Shown here piece after piece: positions 40,788-49,507 of a stretch of 49,507 bases of DNA. The stretch is from positions 1 through 49,507 of the forward strand of contig NZ_NPIB01000032.1 of the NCBI RefSeq assembly GCF_002849605.1, written 5' to 3'. Position 1 is the first letter of the stretch. Every line of letters begins with the position of its first letter. A program made the translations under genes and the position numbers. Under the pieces are notes generated by a model. It saw only the letters and a program-made list of their open reading frames with translations, was not told the origin of the DNA and searched no databases. The DNA is from Photobacterium carnosum (GTDB taxonomy: Bacteria; Pseudomonadota; Gammaproteobacteria; Enterobacterales; Vibrionaceae).

Positions 40788-41310
40788 ATAATAATATGAT
40801 CATGATATTTAAATCGTCTACGGACGATTTTTTTGTAGGTGTAATTGTCTATTTTTTATAGCGTTAATAAAGGTGAAGATAACTGTTTTTATTGTTGAAT
40901 GAGAATAACTATGCGTTATCTTAATGTTTAATATGGTCAATATTTATACTTTTTTCAATATGATCCTGATTTATTAAATATTAGATCAGAGCGGTTTTTG
41001 TGATATTTTTTAGAGTTTAATACTGTTTAAAATTCATATACAGGATATGTAACTTATGCTTTCGGGATGTGTATTGATAAATATTCTTTTGAGAGCTGAT
41101 CGCTGATCAAGTTTAATAAACACAATGATCACCCATAAGGGTGATGATCATATTAGGGATCATGGTGTCATTATGACAATGAGTGATCGAGAGAATTACG
41201 AAGCATTAGTTAGGGTTGTGCTAAATATTTAAAAAGTGATATTTAATTTTAGTAGCATCTAACGCAATAATTTTGCATGCTAGAACAAATTCATTTAGGA
41301 GTTAAAAAGA
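40788..41310. other. AT-rich gap before yfgJ
   Basis: 523 bp without a credible gene. It holds the terminator at 40811-40834, a cluster of six GATC sites at 41098-41188 with a hairpin ATCACCC-ATAA-GGGTGAT (41128-41145) inside it, a palindrome TGTCAT-T-ATGACA (41166-41178), and the yfgJ ribosome site AGGAG (41297-41301). I could not place a promoter with confidence. Confidence 0.6.
40811..40834 (+). terminator. Terminator after the AlaX-like gene
   Basis: AAATCGTC (40811-40818) pairs with GACGATTT (40823-40830) over TACG, and the T-run reaches 40834. It begins 24 bp past the stop codon. Confidence 0.9.
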
Positions 41311-41541
41311 GTGATTAAAAATACTTGTCCGCAATGTGAGAGTGAATTGAGTTGGAAAGATCAGGGATATTTTTGTGAGTATTGCCAACAAAAAGTGACT
41401 AAAACTGCATTTTGTCCTGATTGTTCTGAGCAATTAGAGAAATTACAAGCGTGTGGATCTGCGAGTTACTTTTGTAATTATTGTAATGAGTTAAAATCAA
41501 AATCACGCGTAAAAATCGTATTTAATAAAGCAGAAGATTAA
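41311..41541 (+). CDS. yfgJ: Zinc-ribbon protein YfgJ
   Basis: 76 residues with four cysteine pairs arranged as two zinc ribbons: CPQC and CEYC, then CPDC and CNYC, with LQACGSASYFC between. This closely resembles E. coli YfgJ (CPDCHQPLQVLKACGAVDYF). The function is not established. The start is GTG at 41311 with AGGAG 9 bp upstream. It lies between der and xseA as in E. coli, and is convergent with xseA. Confidence 0.88.
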   Translation: MIKNTCPQCESELSWKDQGYFCEYCQQKVTKTAFCPDCSEQLEKLQACGSASYFCNYCNELKSKSRVKIVFNKAED

Positions 41542-41556
41542 TATTTTAGCGCAATT

Positions 41557-41587
41557 ATGCCGCAATAAAAAAATTATATTGCGGCAT
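41557..41587. repeat. 10-bp inverted repeat between yfgJ and xseA
   Basis: ATGCCGCAAT (41557-41566) and ATTGCGGCAT (41578-41587) are exact complements around an A-rich loop. No T-run follows on either strand, so it is not a classical intrinsic terminator, but its position between convergent genes suggests a role in ending or stabilising both messages. Confidence 0.6.
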
Positions 41588-41610
41588 TGAAGAGTGATGG
41601 ATAACGAGTA

Positions 41611-42963
41611 TTAATTGTTATTAACGGTGGTATGAATCTTACCATCTGTGACTGTTGTGATCAGTTGATCACCCGCTTTAACTTGATCACAACGACGAAT
41701 AAGATCCCCTTTATCATTACGCGTAATTGAGTAACCACGGCTTAGGGTTGCCAGTGGGCTTACGGTATCTAATTTTTCGGCAGATAACGATAATTTATGC
41801 TGAGCATTTAACAGGTTACGATCCATTGCATCCAATAAACGTCGCTTGGTATTAATAAGTGTGGTTGTGTTGTGTTGCAGACGTTGCTGTGGTGAATGAA
41901 GTGATAATTTATATTGGTTTTGAGTAATACGTTGTTGTTGTTTTTGTATTTTTTTCAGCATTATCTGCTGTAATCGACGGGTTATATCATCTAGATGCTG
42001 TTGTTGTTGGTTTAAACGCAGCTGTGGATGTTGACGATCTAAACGGTGCTTTAATTGATTCACATGCTGTTTTTTATCAGCGAAATAAAACTGAATCGCA
42101 TGGCGTAATTGTTGTTGTTTCTGAGCAATTTTATCGGTTTGTGCTGAGCTATCACGACTGATTAATTCTGCCGCAGCAGAGGGCGTCGGTGCGCGCATAT
42201 CTGCGACAAAATCAGCAATGGTGACATCAACTTCATGGCCGACAGCACTGACGATCGGGATCTGACTTGCTGCAATGGTTCGTGCAACAATTTCTTCGTT
42301 AAATGCCCATAAATCTTCTAATGAACCACCCCCTCGACCAACAATTAAAATATCACATTCTTGGCGTGAGTTTGCCCGTCCAATGGCTTGAGCTATTGAT
42401 ATGGCTGCACCATCACCTTGAACCATTGTCGGATAAATAACCACCGCTAAACTTGGATCTCGACGTTTTAATACTTGCAGAATATCGTGAAGAGCTGCGC
42501 CTGTTTTAGAGGTAATAATACCGACACGTTGAGGTTGTTGTGGTAATGGTTTTTTCAATGCTTGAGCAAATAATCCTTCAGCAGCAAGGGTCATTTTTAG
42601 TTGTTCAAATTGTTGCTGTAAACGACCATCCCCTTCAGGTTGCATGCTTTCAATAATCAACTGATAGTCGCCGCGAGGTTCGTAAATTGATAACCGCGCT
42701 TTAACTAAAACTTGATTACCATTGCCGGGTTTAAAGCTGACATGGCGATTGGTACCTTTGAACATCGCGCATTTTACTTGAGCACGAGAATCTTTAAGGG
42801 TGAAATACCAATGGCCAGAAACGGGCATTGAAAAATTTGATAATTCGCCGACGAGCCAAACTATCCCCATTTCATTTTCAAGGATTAGGCGGACTTGTGC
42901 ATTGAGACTGGAAACGGTGTAGATACGATCGTTGGATTGGCTTTGAGAAGCGAATAGAGTCAC
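41611..42963 (-). CDS. xseA: Exodeoxyribonuclease VII large subunit
   Basis: 450 residues. The N-terminal OB-fold (about 14-110, [19 protein letters not shown]) is followed by the catalytic domain with [25 protein letters not shown] and [18 protein letters not shown], then a long glutamine-rich coiled region that binds XseB. It degrades single-stranded DNA in repair. The start codon is GTG (complement of 42961-42963) with a weak AGG 9 bp upstream. xseB is not in the window. It is divergent from guaB. Confidence 0.95.
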   Translation of the reverse strand: MTLFASQSQSNDRIYTVSSLNAQVRLILENEMGIVWLVGELSNFSMPVSGHWYFTLKDSRAQVKCAMFKGTNRHVSFKPGNGNQVLVKARLSIYEPRGDYQLIIESMQPEGDGRLQQQFEQLKMTLAAEGLFAQALKKPLPQQPQRVGIITSKTGAALHDILQVLKRRDPSLAVVIYPTMVQGDGAAISIAQAIGRANSRQECDILIVGRGGGSLEDLWAFNEEIVARTIAASQIPIVSAVGHEVDVTIADFVADMRAPTPSAAAELISRDSSAQTDKIAQKQQQLRHAIQFYFADKKQHVNQLKHRLDRQHPQLRLNQQQQHLDDITRRLQQIMLKKIQKQQQRITQNQYKLSLHSPQQRLQHNTTTLINTKRRLLDAMDRNLLNAQHKLSLSAEKLDTVSPLATLSRGYSITRNDKGDLIRRCDQVKAGDQLITTVTDGKIHTTVNNN

Positions 42964-43153
42964 GAAGGAGTACCTGCTAACGAACGAATGAATGGCGGCA
43001 GGCGGTCAAAAAACTATCAAATAGAACGAAAAACGCCTAGGCAGATCAATGGACAGATCTTGGCCGTATTTCGTCGACCGCATCACCGGATAGTTAACCG
43101 AAATATACTACTCAGCAAATGTTTTTTGTCAATTAAAAAAATAAAAATAATTC

Positions 43154-43182
43154 TAGCCAAACGATTGCTTCATACGTATAAT
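43154..43182 (+). promoter_or_regulatory. guaB promoter with PurR-like operator
   Basis: TAGCCA (43154-43159) and TATAAT (43177-43182) are 17 bp apart. Overlapping them, 43155-43170 reads AGCCAAACGATTGCTT, matching the PurR palindrome ACGCAAACGTTTGCGT at 12 of 16 positions. A repressor bound here would block the promoter, as at E. coli guaBA. Confidence 0.7.
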
Positions 43183-43238
43183 CCGTTCGCAATATTTTAA
43201 TCTTCTTTGTAAACCTTTAAATTGGTGTGAGATATTGC

Positions 43239-44702
43239 ATGTTACGAATTAAAAAAGAAGCGTTGACGTTTGATGATGTATTACTAGTTCCTGCTCATTC
43301 TACAGTCCTACCTAACACTGCCGATCTGCGCACTCGTCTCACGAAAGAGATTGCTCTTAACATTCCTATGCTATCAGCATCTATGGATACAGTGACTGAA
43401 GGTCGCCTCGCCATTGCACTTGCTCAAGAGGGCGGCATTGGTTTTATCCACAAGAATATGTCTATCGAACAACAAGCGGCTGAAGTTCGCATGGTTAAAA
43501 AGTTCGAAGCAGGCGTTGTTGCAGAACCTGTTACTGTTAAACCAAATAACACTATCGCAGATGTTAAACGTCTGACCTTAGAAAATGGTTTTGCAGGTTA
43601 TCCTGTGGTTGCAGATAACAATGAATTAGTTGGTATTATTACTGGCCGTGATGTTCGTTTTGTTACTGACCTTTCAATTAAAGTTGAAGAAGTAATGACT
43701 TCTAAAGAGAAGTTAGCTTCAGCAAAAGAAGGCGCATCTCGCGAAGAAGTTGAAGCGATTATGCAACAGTACCGTGTTGAAAAAGTACTGTTAGTTGACG
43801 ACAATTTCCGCCTAAAAGGGATGATCACTGCGAAAGACTTCCAAAAAGCAGAACGTAAACCAAACGCGTGTAAAGATGAGCGCGGCAGTTTACGTGTAGG
43901 TGCTGCTGTTGGTGCTGGTGCGGGTAATGAAGAACGCGTTGCTGCATTGGTTGAAGCTGGTGTTGACGTATTACTTATCGATTCATCTCACGGTCATTCA
44001 GAAGGCGTTTTACAACGTATTCGTGAAACACGTGCCGCTTTCCCTAATCTTCCTATTGTTGGCGGTAACGTTGCAACAGCAGACGGTGCTCGCTCATTAA
44101 TTGAAGCTGGCGTAAGTGCAGTTAAAGTGGGTATCGGCCCAGGTTCAATCTGTACTACACGTATTGTGACTGGTGTGGGTGTTCCTCAAATTACTGCGAT
44201 TTCAGAAGCTGCATCAGTGGCTGATCAATACGGTATTCCAGTTATTGCTGATGGTGGTATTCGTTACTCTGGCGATTTATGTAAAGCGATTGCTGCGGGT
44301 GCATCATGTGTGATGGTTGGCTCAATGTTCGCTGGTACTGAAGAAGCACCGGGTGAAGTTGAACTGTATCAAGGTCGTTCTTATAAATCATACCGTGGTA
44401 TGGGTTCACTTGGCGCAATGTCAAAAGGCTCTTCAGACCGTTATTTCCAATCAGATAACGCAGCAGATAAGCTTGTACCTGAAGGTATTGAAGGCCGTGT
44501 TGCTTACAAAGGTTTGATGAAAGAAATCGTTCATCAGCAAATGGGTGGTTTACGTTCAAGCATGGGCTTAACTGGCTCTGCAACAATTGAAGACTTACGT
44601 ACTAAAGCTGAATTTGTACGGATTTCAGGCGCAGGCATGAAAGAGTCGCACGTACATGATGTGATAATCACAAAAGAAGCGCCTAACTACCGTACGGCTT
44701 AA
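43239..44702 (+). CDS. guaB: IMP dehydrogenase
   Basis: 487 residues. Oxidises IMP to XMP with NAD, the committed step to GMP. The catalytic cysteine lies in [15 protein letters not shown], the flap in [17 protein letters not shown], and a pair of regulatory CBS domains occupies about 93-205. I start it at 43239 ([18 protein letters not shown] as in E. coli) and not at the GTG 12 bp before. Forms an operon with guaA 113 bp downstream, with a hairpin between them. Confidence 0.97.
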   Translation: MLRIKKEALTFDDVLLVPAHSTVLPNTADLRTRLTKEIALNIPMLSASMDTVTEGRLAIALAQEGGIGFIHKNMSIEQQAAEVRMVKKFEAGVVAEPVTVKPNNTIADVKRLTLENGFAGYPVVADNNELVGIITGRDVRFVTDLSIKVEEVMTSKEKLASAKEGASREEVEAIMQQYRVEKVLLVDDNFRLKGMITAKDFQKAERKPNACKDERGSLRVGAAVGAGAGNEERVAALVEAGVDVLLIDSSHGHSEGVLQRIRETRAAFPNLPIVGGNVATADGARSLIEAGVSAVKVGIGPGSICTTRIVTGVGVPQITAISEAASVADQYGIPVIADGGIRYSGDLCKAIAAGASCVMVGSMFAGTEEAPGEVELYQGRSYKSYRGMGSLGAMSKGSSDRYFQSDNAADKLVPEGIEGRVAYKGLMKEIVHQQMGGLRSSMGLTGSATIEDLRTKAEFVRISGAGMKESHVHDVIITKEAPNYRTA

Positions 44703-44766
44703 TTATTAAGCAGTCAGTATTCGTTGAACGAAAACGATTGCCTAAGTTGCGAAGTTAGATAAAATC

Positions 44767-44784
44767 GGGGCTAGATATAGCCCC
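44767..44784 (+). other. Hairpin between guaB and guaA
   Basis: GGGGCTA (44767-44773) and TAGCCCC (44778-44784) form a seven-pair stem over GATA. No T-run follows, so it is more likely a processing or stability element than a terminator. Confidence 0.5.
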
Positions 44785-44815
44785 CAATACATTCAATTTT
44801 TGAGATAGTTCTATA

Positions 44816-46399
44816 ATGACCACTACCGCAAATATTCATGACCAACGTATTCTTATTTTGGATTTTGGTTCACAATACACTCAGTTAATTGCCCGCCGTA
44901 TCCGTGAAATCGGCGTTTACTGTGAGCTTTGGAGCTGGGATGTTGATGAAGCTGATATTCGTGATTTCAATCCAAACGGTATTATTCTTTCTGGTGGTCC
45001 TGAAAGCGTAACTGAAGCGGGTTCTCCTCGCGCACCACAGTATGTATTTGAAGCGGGTGTTCCTGTGTTTGGTGTATGTTACGGCATGCAGACCATGGCA
45101 GAACAACTGGGTGGTAAAGTTGCAGGTTCTGATGAGCGCGAATTTGGTTATGCGCAAGTTAAAATTGTTGAGCAAACTGCTTTCTTAAAAGATATTCAAG
45201 ATGCTGTTGCTGCTGATGGTACGCCATTACTTGATGTATGGATGAGCCACGGCGATAAAGTTGTCGAGATTCCAGCTGATTTTATTAAAGTTGCTGAAAC
45301 TGATACTTGCCCATTTGCTGCAATGGCAAATGAAGACAAGCGCTTCTACGGGGTGCAATTCCACCCTGAAGTAACGCATACGCGTCAAGGTATGAAGTTA
45401 ATTGAAAACTTCGTGATGAATGTGTGTGGCTGTGAAAAGCTATGGACATCAGCCAATATTATTGAAGATGCAATTGCACGTATCAAAGAGCAAGTCGGTG
45501 ACGATGAAGTTATCCTTGGTCTGTCTGGTGGCGTTGATTCATCAGTGGTTGCAATGCTTATTCACCGTGCGATTGGCGATAAGCTAACATGTGTATTTGT
45601 TGATAACGGTTTACTTCGTCTTAACGAAGGCCAGCAAGTAATGGACATGTTTGGTGATGACTTTGGTCTGAAAATCATCCATGTTAAAGCAGAAGATCGT
45701 TTCTTAGATGCGCTTGCAGGTATTGATGAGCCTGAAGCGAAACGTAAGAAAATTGGTCACGTGTTTGTTGACATCTTTGATGAAGAATCAAAGAAATTAA
45801 AAAATGCTAAGTGGCTAGCACAGGGTACGATTTATCCTGATGTGATCGAATCAGCCGCATCTAAAACAGGTAAAGCGCACGTAATCAAATCTCACCATAA
45901 CGTTGGCGGTTTGCCAGATGATATGGCAATGGGTTTGGTTGAACCATTACGTGAGTTATTTAAAGATGAAGTACGTAAGATCGGTCTAGAACTTGGTTTG
46001 CCTTATAACATGCTTTACCGCCACCCATTCCCTGGGCCTGGTTTAGGTGTTCGTGTGTTAGGCGAAGTGAAGAAAGAATACTGTGACTTACTACGTCGTG
46101 CAGATGCAATCTTTATTGAAGAGCTACATAACGCTGATCTTTACAATAAAGTATCGCAAGCGTTTACTGTATTCTTACCTGTACGTTCAGTGGGCGTGAT
46201 GGGTGATGGTCGTAAGTATGATTGGGTTGTATCGCTACGTGCGGTAGAAACAATCGACTTTATGACTGCGCATTGGGCACATTTACCTTATGATTTCTTA
46301 GGTAAAGTATCGAACCGTATCATCAATGAAGTCAATGGTATTTCACGTGTTGTTTACGATATTTCTGGTAAGCCACCCGCAACGATTGAGTGGGAATAA
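44816..46399 (+). CDS. guaA: GMP synthase (glutamine-hydrolysing)
   Basis: 527 residues. The N-terminal class I glutaminase domain has its nucleophile in GVCYGMQTM and its His/Glu in QFHPEVTHT. The ATP pyrophosphatase P-loop is LSGGVDSSV, and the C-terminal dimerisation domain ends [10 protein letters not shown]. It converts XMP to GMP. It follows guaB in the same operon and ends in a strong terminator. Confidence 0.98.
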   Translation: MTTTANIHDQRILILDFGSQYTQLIARRIREIGVYCELWSWDVDEADIRDFNPNGIILSGGPESVTEAGSPRAPQYVFEAGVPVFGVCYGMQTMAEQLGGKVAGSDEREFGYAQVKIVEQTAFLKDIQDAVAADGTPLLDVWMSHGDKVVEIPADFIKVAETDTCPFAAMANEDKRFYGVQFHPEVTHTRQGMKLIENFVMNVCGCEKLWTSANIIEDAIARIKEQVGDDEVILGLSGGVDSSVVAMLIHRAIGDKLTCVFVDNGLLRLNEGQQVMDMFGDDFGLKIIHVKAEDRFLDALAGIDEPEAKRKKIGHVFVDIFDEESKKLKNAKWLAQGTIYPDVIESAASKTGKAHVIKSHHNVGGLPDDMAMGLVEPLRELFKDEVRKIGLELGLPYNMLYRHPFPGPGLGVRVLGEVKKEYCDLLRRADAIFIEELHNADLYNKVSQAFTVFLPVRSVGVMGDGRKYDWVVSLRAVETIDFMTAHWAHLPYDFLGKVSNRIINEVNGISRVVYDISGKPPATIEWE

Positions 46400-46430
46400 T
46401 TACAGGTTTATTAGCACTAATTGAATAATA

Positions 46431-46456
46431 AAAAGCACCTACGGGTGCTTTTTTTA
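46431..46456 (+). terminator. Terminator after guaA
   Basis: AAAAGCACC (46431-46439) pairs with GGTGCTTTT (46444-46452) over TACG, and the T-run continues to 46455. It lies 31 bp past the stop. Confidence 0.93.
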
Positions 46457-46674
46457 TGGCTGCTATTTAATGCGATTAAAGTAAGATTTATCTTTTTATT
46501 TGTGATTTGTTGCTTATTTGTTTGAATTATGTTTTTTGTAAGTGTCGTATTAATGATTGGTTACAATATGTAGTGGTTAGTAGGTGTTATTAGTAGGTTT
46601 ATAACACTGTTTGTTGTGGTAATTTCATTACGATCGTTCAGCGAATATTCATATTTGATTTGGACAAAAAATGA

Positions 46675-46697
46675 GATCGACTACATGTAAGTCGATC
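46675..46697. promoter_or_regulatory. Near-perfect palindrome upstream of the AbgT-family gene
   Basis: GATCGACT (46675-46682) and AGTCGATC (46690-46697) flank ACATGTA, itself mostly symmetric. It ends 40 bp before the start codon and could be a regulator-binding site or a leader hairpin. Confidence 0.45.
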
Positions 46698-46737
46698 CGC
46701 ATAGCAAACATAACCAGCATAAGGACATGGAATTACC

Positions 46738-48297
46738 ATGAACGACAAAATATTGAAGCAAGCACCACCCCCTTCGACGAGTGCGATGGACAAGTTTTTA
46801 AATGGTATTGAGCGCACAGGTAATAAAATTCCTGATCCCGCGTTACTGTTCTTTTGGGGTTTAGTTACCGTTTGGATTCTTTCTGCTGTGCTCTCGCAGT
46901 TTGATTTTGGCCTTATGCATCCAGTGACTAAAGAAGTTGTTCAAGTCAATAACTTGTTAACTGGCGATGCGATGGCAAGTTTCTTGGCGAACATGGTGAA
47001 AAACTTCACTGGGTTTGCGCCATTAGGTATTGTATTAGTTGCTATGTTAGGTGTGGGTGTTGCTGAAGCGTCAGGCTTTATTAATACTGGCCTGAAAAAG
47101 ATGCTAAATGTTACGCCAGCTAAGCTACTTACGCCGATGCTGATTTTAGTGGCAATTGTATCGCACACTGCTGCTGATGCAGGTTATGTATTGGTTATTC
47201 CACTTGGTGGTATTATCTTCCACGCAGCTGGTCGTCATCCTCTTGCGGGTATTGCAGCGGCGTTTGCTGGTGTTTCTGGTGGTTTCTCTGCTAACTTTAT
47301 TCCTTCTGGTATCGACCCATTATTAGCGGGCTTTACCCAAGAAGCTGCACGTATCATGGATCCAACTTACATTGTTAATCCGTTAGCAAACTTAATGTTC
47401 ACTGGTCTATCATCGTTCATTATTGTGGGTATTGGCTGGTACATCACCGATAAAGTAATTGAGCCTCGTTTACAAAAAACAGCGATTGATGAAGATGCAG
47501 AAGAAGCACCTGATATGGGTTCTTTTACGCCACTAGAAAGCAAAGCATTCTCATACGCTGGCTGGACAATGGTTGTGGGTATCGTGCTATTAGTTGCTGC
47601 AGTATGGCCTGAAACCTCGCCATTGCGTTCGCCTACGGGTGAAGTTGCTGCCTTTAATGCACCAGTGATGCAATCTATTGTACCGTTGATTTTCATTCTG
47701 TTTGTTATTCCCGGTATTATCTACGGTAAAGTTGCAGGTACATTTAAGCAAAGTGGTGATGTGATTAAAGCGATGTCGACTACCATGGCGGGCATGGCTG
47801 GCTTTATGGTAATGGTGTTCTTTATTGCTCAGTTCTTGGTGGCGTTTACGCAATCAAACTTAGGTACGCTATTAGCACTTTCTGGTGCGCAATTATTGCA
47901 ACAAATGAACTTACCGGGTCAAGTCACCATCGTTGGTATGATTCTACTAACAGCCAGTGTTAACTTATTGGTGGGCTCAGCGTCTGCTAAGTGGGCATTG
48001 ATTGGTCCTATTATGGTTCCAATGTTAATGGCAGTGGGTATTTCACCGGAATTAACTCAAGCGGCTTACCGTGTTGGTGACTCTGTCTCTAACATTATTT
48101 CACCAATGATGGTGTTCTTCCCATTAGTGGTTGTTTACATGCAACGTTATGTTAAGAGTTCAGGTATTGGCACCTTAGCGTCAATGATGATGCCGTACTC
48201 AATTGCAATGTTAATTGGTTGGACTATCTTCCTATTAGTATTCTGGACCCTAGGTATTCCTCTAGGTGTTCAAGCGCCTTACACTTACAGTATGTAA
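46738..48297 (+). CDS. abgT: AbgT-family transporter
   Basis: 519-residue polytopic inner-membrane protein with about a dozen hydrophobic stretches. Family landmarks are NKIPDPALLFFWGLV at the N-terminus, SHTAADAGYVLVIPLGG, GVSGGFSANFIPSGIDP and the late SASAKWALIGPIMVPML. E. coli AbgT imports p-aminobenzoyl-glutamate, a folate breakdown product, and other members (MtrF, YdaH) export sulfonamides; which applies here is open. No abgA/abgB hydrolase genes adjoin it. A possible operator lies upstream and a terminator downstream. Confidence 0.88.
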   Translation: MNDKILKQAPPPSTSAMDKFLNGIERTGNKIPDPALLFFWGLVTVWILSAVLSQFDFGLMHPVTKEVVQVNNLLTGDAMASFLANMVKNFTGFAPLGIVLVAMLGVGVAEASGFINTGLKKMLNVTPAKLLTPMLILVAIVSHTAADAGYVLVIPLGGIIFHAAGRHPLAGIAAAFAGVSGGFSANFIPSGIDPLLAGFTQEAARIMDPTYIVNPLANLMFTGLSSFIIVGIGWYITDKVIEPRLQKTAIDEDAEEAPDMGSFTPLESKAFSYAGWTMVVGIVLLVAAVWPETSPLRSPTGEVAAFNAPVMQSIVPLIFILFVIPGIIYGKVAGTFKQSGDVIKAMSTTMAGMAGFMVMVFFIAQFLVAFTQSNLGTLLALSGAQLLQQMNLPGQVTIVGMILLTASVNLLVGSASAKWALIGPIMVPMLMAVGISPELTQAAYRVGDSVSNIISPMMVFFPLVVVYMQRYVKSSGIGTLASMMMPYSIAMLIGWTIFLLVFWTLGIPLGVQAPYTYSM

Positions 48298-48351
48298 ATA
48301 ATTAGAGTTGAATAACGATAGTGAGTATTAATAAATAATTATCGTTAACGA

Positions 48352-48390
48352 AAAAAAGCCTCGAACAGGTAAACTGTTTGAGGCTTTTTT
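48352..48390 (+). terminator. Bidirectional terminator after the AbgT-family gene
   Basis: AAAAAAGCCTC (48352-48362) pairs with GAGGCTTTTTT (48380-48390) and continues inward as AACAG/CTGTT around GTAAA. Both flanks suit termination of the transporter gene and of convergent fghA. A separate 8-bp inverted repeat TAACGATA/TATCGTTA (48313-48320, 48340-48347) lies just before it. Confidence 0.92.
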
Positions 48391-48440
48391 GTGTTTTATT
48401 AATCCCTGTCTGCAAAGAAGAGTTTAATAAAAATTAGCGG

Positions 48441-49289
48441 TTATTTATTGAAGTTTTCAACGTGGAAGCGAAGATGATCGTCAATAAATGAGGCCATAAA
48501 GTAGTAGCTGTGGTCATAACCATCTTGCATACGCACTTCTAGTGGGTAGCTATTTGCTTCCGCTGCTGCAACAAGGGTTTCAGTACGAAGCTGACCATCA
48601 TTGTAGAAGTTATCGTGCGTGCCTTGATCAACCAACATTGGTAATTTAACTTCAGCAATACGCATCAATTCACTTGAATCATATTGCTTCCAGTTTTTAG
48701 TATTACTACCAAGATAACCAGTAAGCGCTTTTTGGCCCCAAGCACTATTCATTGGATTCGAGATAGGACTAAATGCTGATGCAGAGCTATAACGCTCAGG
48801 ATTACGTAATGCAATCATCAATGCGCCATGTCCACCCATTGAGTGACCAGTGATGGCGCGCTGATCAGTGACTGGGAAGTGTGCTTCAATCAATGTTGGT
48901 AATTCATTCACAATGTAATCATACATATGGTAATGACGGTTCCACGGTGCTTCTGTTGCATTAACATAGAAACCAGCACCAAGACCAAAGTCATACGCAC
49001 CTTGTGGGTCGTCAGCAACACCTTCACCACGAGGGCTAGTATCTGGAGCAACAATAGCGACACCCAATTCAGCAGCCATACGTTGTGCGCCTGCTTTTTG
49101 CATAAAGTTTTCATCAGTACATGTCAGTCCTGATAACCAGTAAATAACGGGTACTTTTTGTCCTGCTGCACATTGTGGTGGCAGGTAAATAGTAAAACGC
49201 ATATCGCAATTAAGGACTTCTGAACGGTGAGTATATTGCTTATGCCAGCCGCCAGCGCTTTTGTTACAACTAATATTTTCTAAAGGCAT
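48441..49289 (-). CDS. fghA: S-formylglutathione hydrolase
   Basis: 282-residue serine esterase of the esterase D family. Hydrolyses S-formylglutathione to formate and glutathione, the second step of formaldehyde detoxification. The catalytic triad is Ser150 (ITGHSMGGHGA), Asp226 (DQGTHDNFY) and His260 (GYDHSYYF); the oxyanion region WLSGLTCTDENF is also conserved. It lies downstream of frmA on the same strand, about 90 bp away, forming the usual two-gene pathway. AAGAGA lies 10 bp before the ATG. Confidence 0.96.
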   Translation of the reverse strand: MPLENISCNKSAGGWHKQYTHRSEVLNCDMRFTIYLPPQCAAGQKVPVIYWLSGLTCTDENFMQKAGAQRMAAELGVAIVAPDTSPRGEGVADDPQGAYDFGLGAGFYVNATEAPWNRHYHMYDYIVNELPTLIEAHFPVTDQRAITGHSMGGHGALMIALRNPERYSSASAFSPISNPMNSAWGQKALTGYLGSNTKNWKQYDSSELMRIAEVKLPMLVDQGTHDNFYNDGQLRTETLVAAAEANSYPLEVRMQDGYDHSYYFMASFIDDHLRFHVENFNK

Positions 49290-49312
49290 TGGATTTAGTC
49301 TCTTGTTAAAGC

Positions 49313-49344
49313 TGCGCAGAGTGTAGGCGCTCTGCGCATTTTTT
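49313..49344 (+). terminator. Plus-strand terminator between frmA and fghA
   Basis: TGCGCAGAG (49313-49321) pairs with CTCTGCGCA (49330-49338) over eight bases, with a T-run on the plus-strand side (49339-49344). In the direction frmA to fghA the stem lacks a T tail, so it should not stop the operon and may instead stop antisense transcription. Confidence 0.6.
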
Positions 49345-49380
49345 ATGACGTTATTAGAATAAAGCTTATTTTAGGAAAGC

Positions 49381-49507
49381 TTACTTATCGAAGTGAATAA
49401 CCGTACGGATACTCTTACCTTCGTGTAGTAGCTCAAAAGACTTGTTGATGTCTTCTAGACCCATGTTAAATGAGATGAAATCGTCAAGTTTAAACTCACC
49501 AGCCATG
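49381..49507 (-). CDS. frmA: S-(hydroxymethyl)glutathione dehydrogenase, C-terminal part
   Basis: Only the last 41 codons are in the window; the rest lies beyond the right edge. The visible end (FNMGLEDINKSFELLHEGKS then IRTVIHFDK) is the C-terminus of class III alcohol dehydrogenase, which oxidises the glutathione-formaldehyde adduct to S-formylglutathione, the substrate of the neighbouring FghA. The stop is TAA (complement of 49381-49383). Confidence 0.9.
   Translation of the reverse strand, partial: MAGEFKLDDFISFNMGLEDINKSFELLHEGKSIRTVIHFDK

Larger units (their letters stand above)
46400..46737. other. Gap between guaA and the AbgT-family gene
   Basis: 338 bp with no gene. It contains the guaA terminator (46431-46456), a palindrome at 46675-46697, and AAGGA at 46721-46725 ahead of the next ATG. 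A TACAAT at about 46562 is a possible -10 element, without a convincing -35. Confidence 0.55.

Noticed and set aside
41098..41188. A replication origin, suggested by the GATC cluster
   Set aside because: I find no DnaA boxes (TTATCCACA-like) nearby and none of the usual origin neighbours such as mnmG, dnaA or gyrB.
41557..41587. An intrinsic terminator between yfgJ and xseA
   Set aside because: The stem is perfect but neither strand has a T-run after it, so I list it only as an inverted repeat.

Overview
The window is a stretch of core chromosome from a marine gammaproteobacterium of the Vibrionaceae. The AT-rich base composition, the enlarged PstC/PstA, and a gene order that follows what I recall of Vibrio cholerae chromosome 1 (pst genes to guaA) all fit. 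A Photobacterium-type genome is my best guess, from recall and not from a search. Coding density is high. I see no tRNA, rRNA, CRISPR array, prophage or intact insertion sequence, and no broken genes apart from the one cut by the right edge.

Layout. 1-398: no gene, with two short direct repeats and hairpins. 399-6546: gcvR (minus) facing away from a Pho-box-controlled pstC-pstA-pstB-phoU operon that has no pstS beside it. 6668-9292: cutC and a 2-Cys peroxiredoxin (minus), the latter divergent from oxyR. 9983-12941: the glyoxylate bypass pair aceB-aceA behind a long AT-rich leader. 13003-13488: a two-CBS-domain protein (minus). 13761-19452: queA, then tgt-yajC-secD-secF (queuosine and protein export). 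19778-21563: suhB (minus) and trmJ, divergent. 21673-27346: the ISC iron-sulfur operon iscR-iscS-iscU-iscA-hscB-hscA-fdx-iscX, with an IscR type-1 operator upstream and two internal terminator-like hairpins. 27495-30187: two tandem M17 aminopeptidases of the PepB type. 30255-39803: ndk, rlmN, pilW, rodZ, ispG, hisS, yfgM, bamB, der. 39879-41541: an AlaX-like metal hydrolase and the zinc-ribbon protein YfgJ. 41611-46399: xseA (minus) divergent from guaB-guaA. 46738-48297: an AbgT-family transporter. 48441-49507: fghA and the 3' end of frmA (minus), glutathione-dependent formaldehyde detoxification.

How the genes work together. Several blocks are complete pathways or complexes: the phosphate permease with its PhoU regulator, the two glyoxylate-shunt enzymes, the SecDF-YajC translocon accessory complex with the queuosine enzymes, the whole ISC machine (desulfurase, scaffold, A-type carrier, Hsp70/Hsp40 pair, ferredoxin), an envelope and housekeeping run from ndk to der, and the last two steps of GMP synthesis. 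RlmN and IspG are themselves 4Fe-4S enzymes lying downstream of the isc cluster.

Nothing here looks like a defence island or a new multi-gene system. The points most worth a second look are the AlaX-like protein with a replaced active-site loop, the tandem PepB pair, the structured leader before rlmN, inverted repeats in the aceB leader, the attenuator-like hairpin inside the isc operon, and a dense cluster of GATC sites before yfgJ. Start codons were chosen from Shine-Dalgarno spacing and remembered N-termini of family members; gene identities rest on motif and sequence recognition, with no database search.
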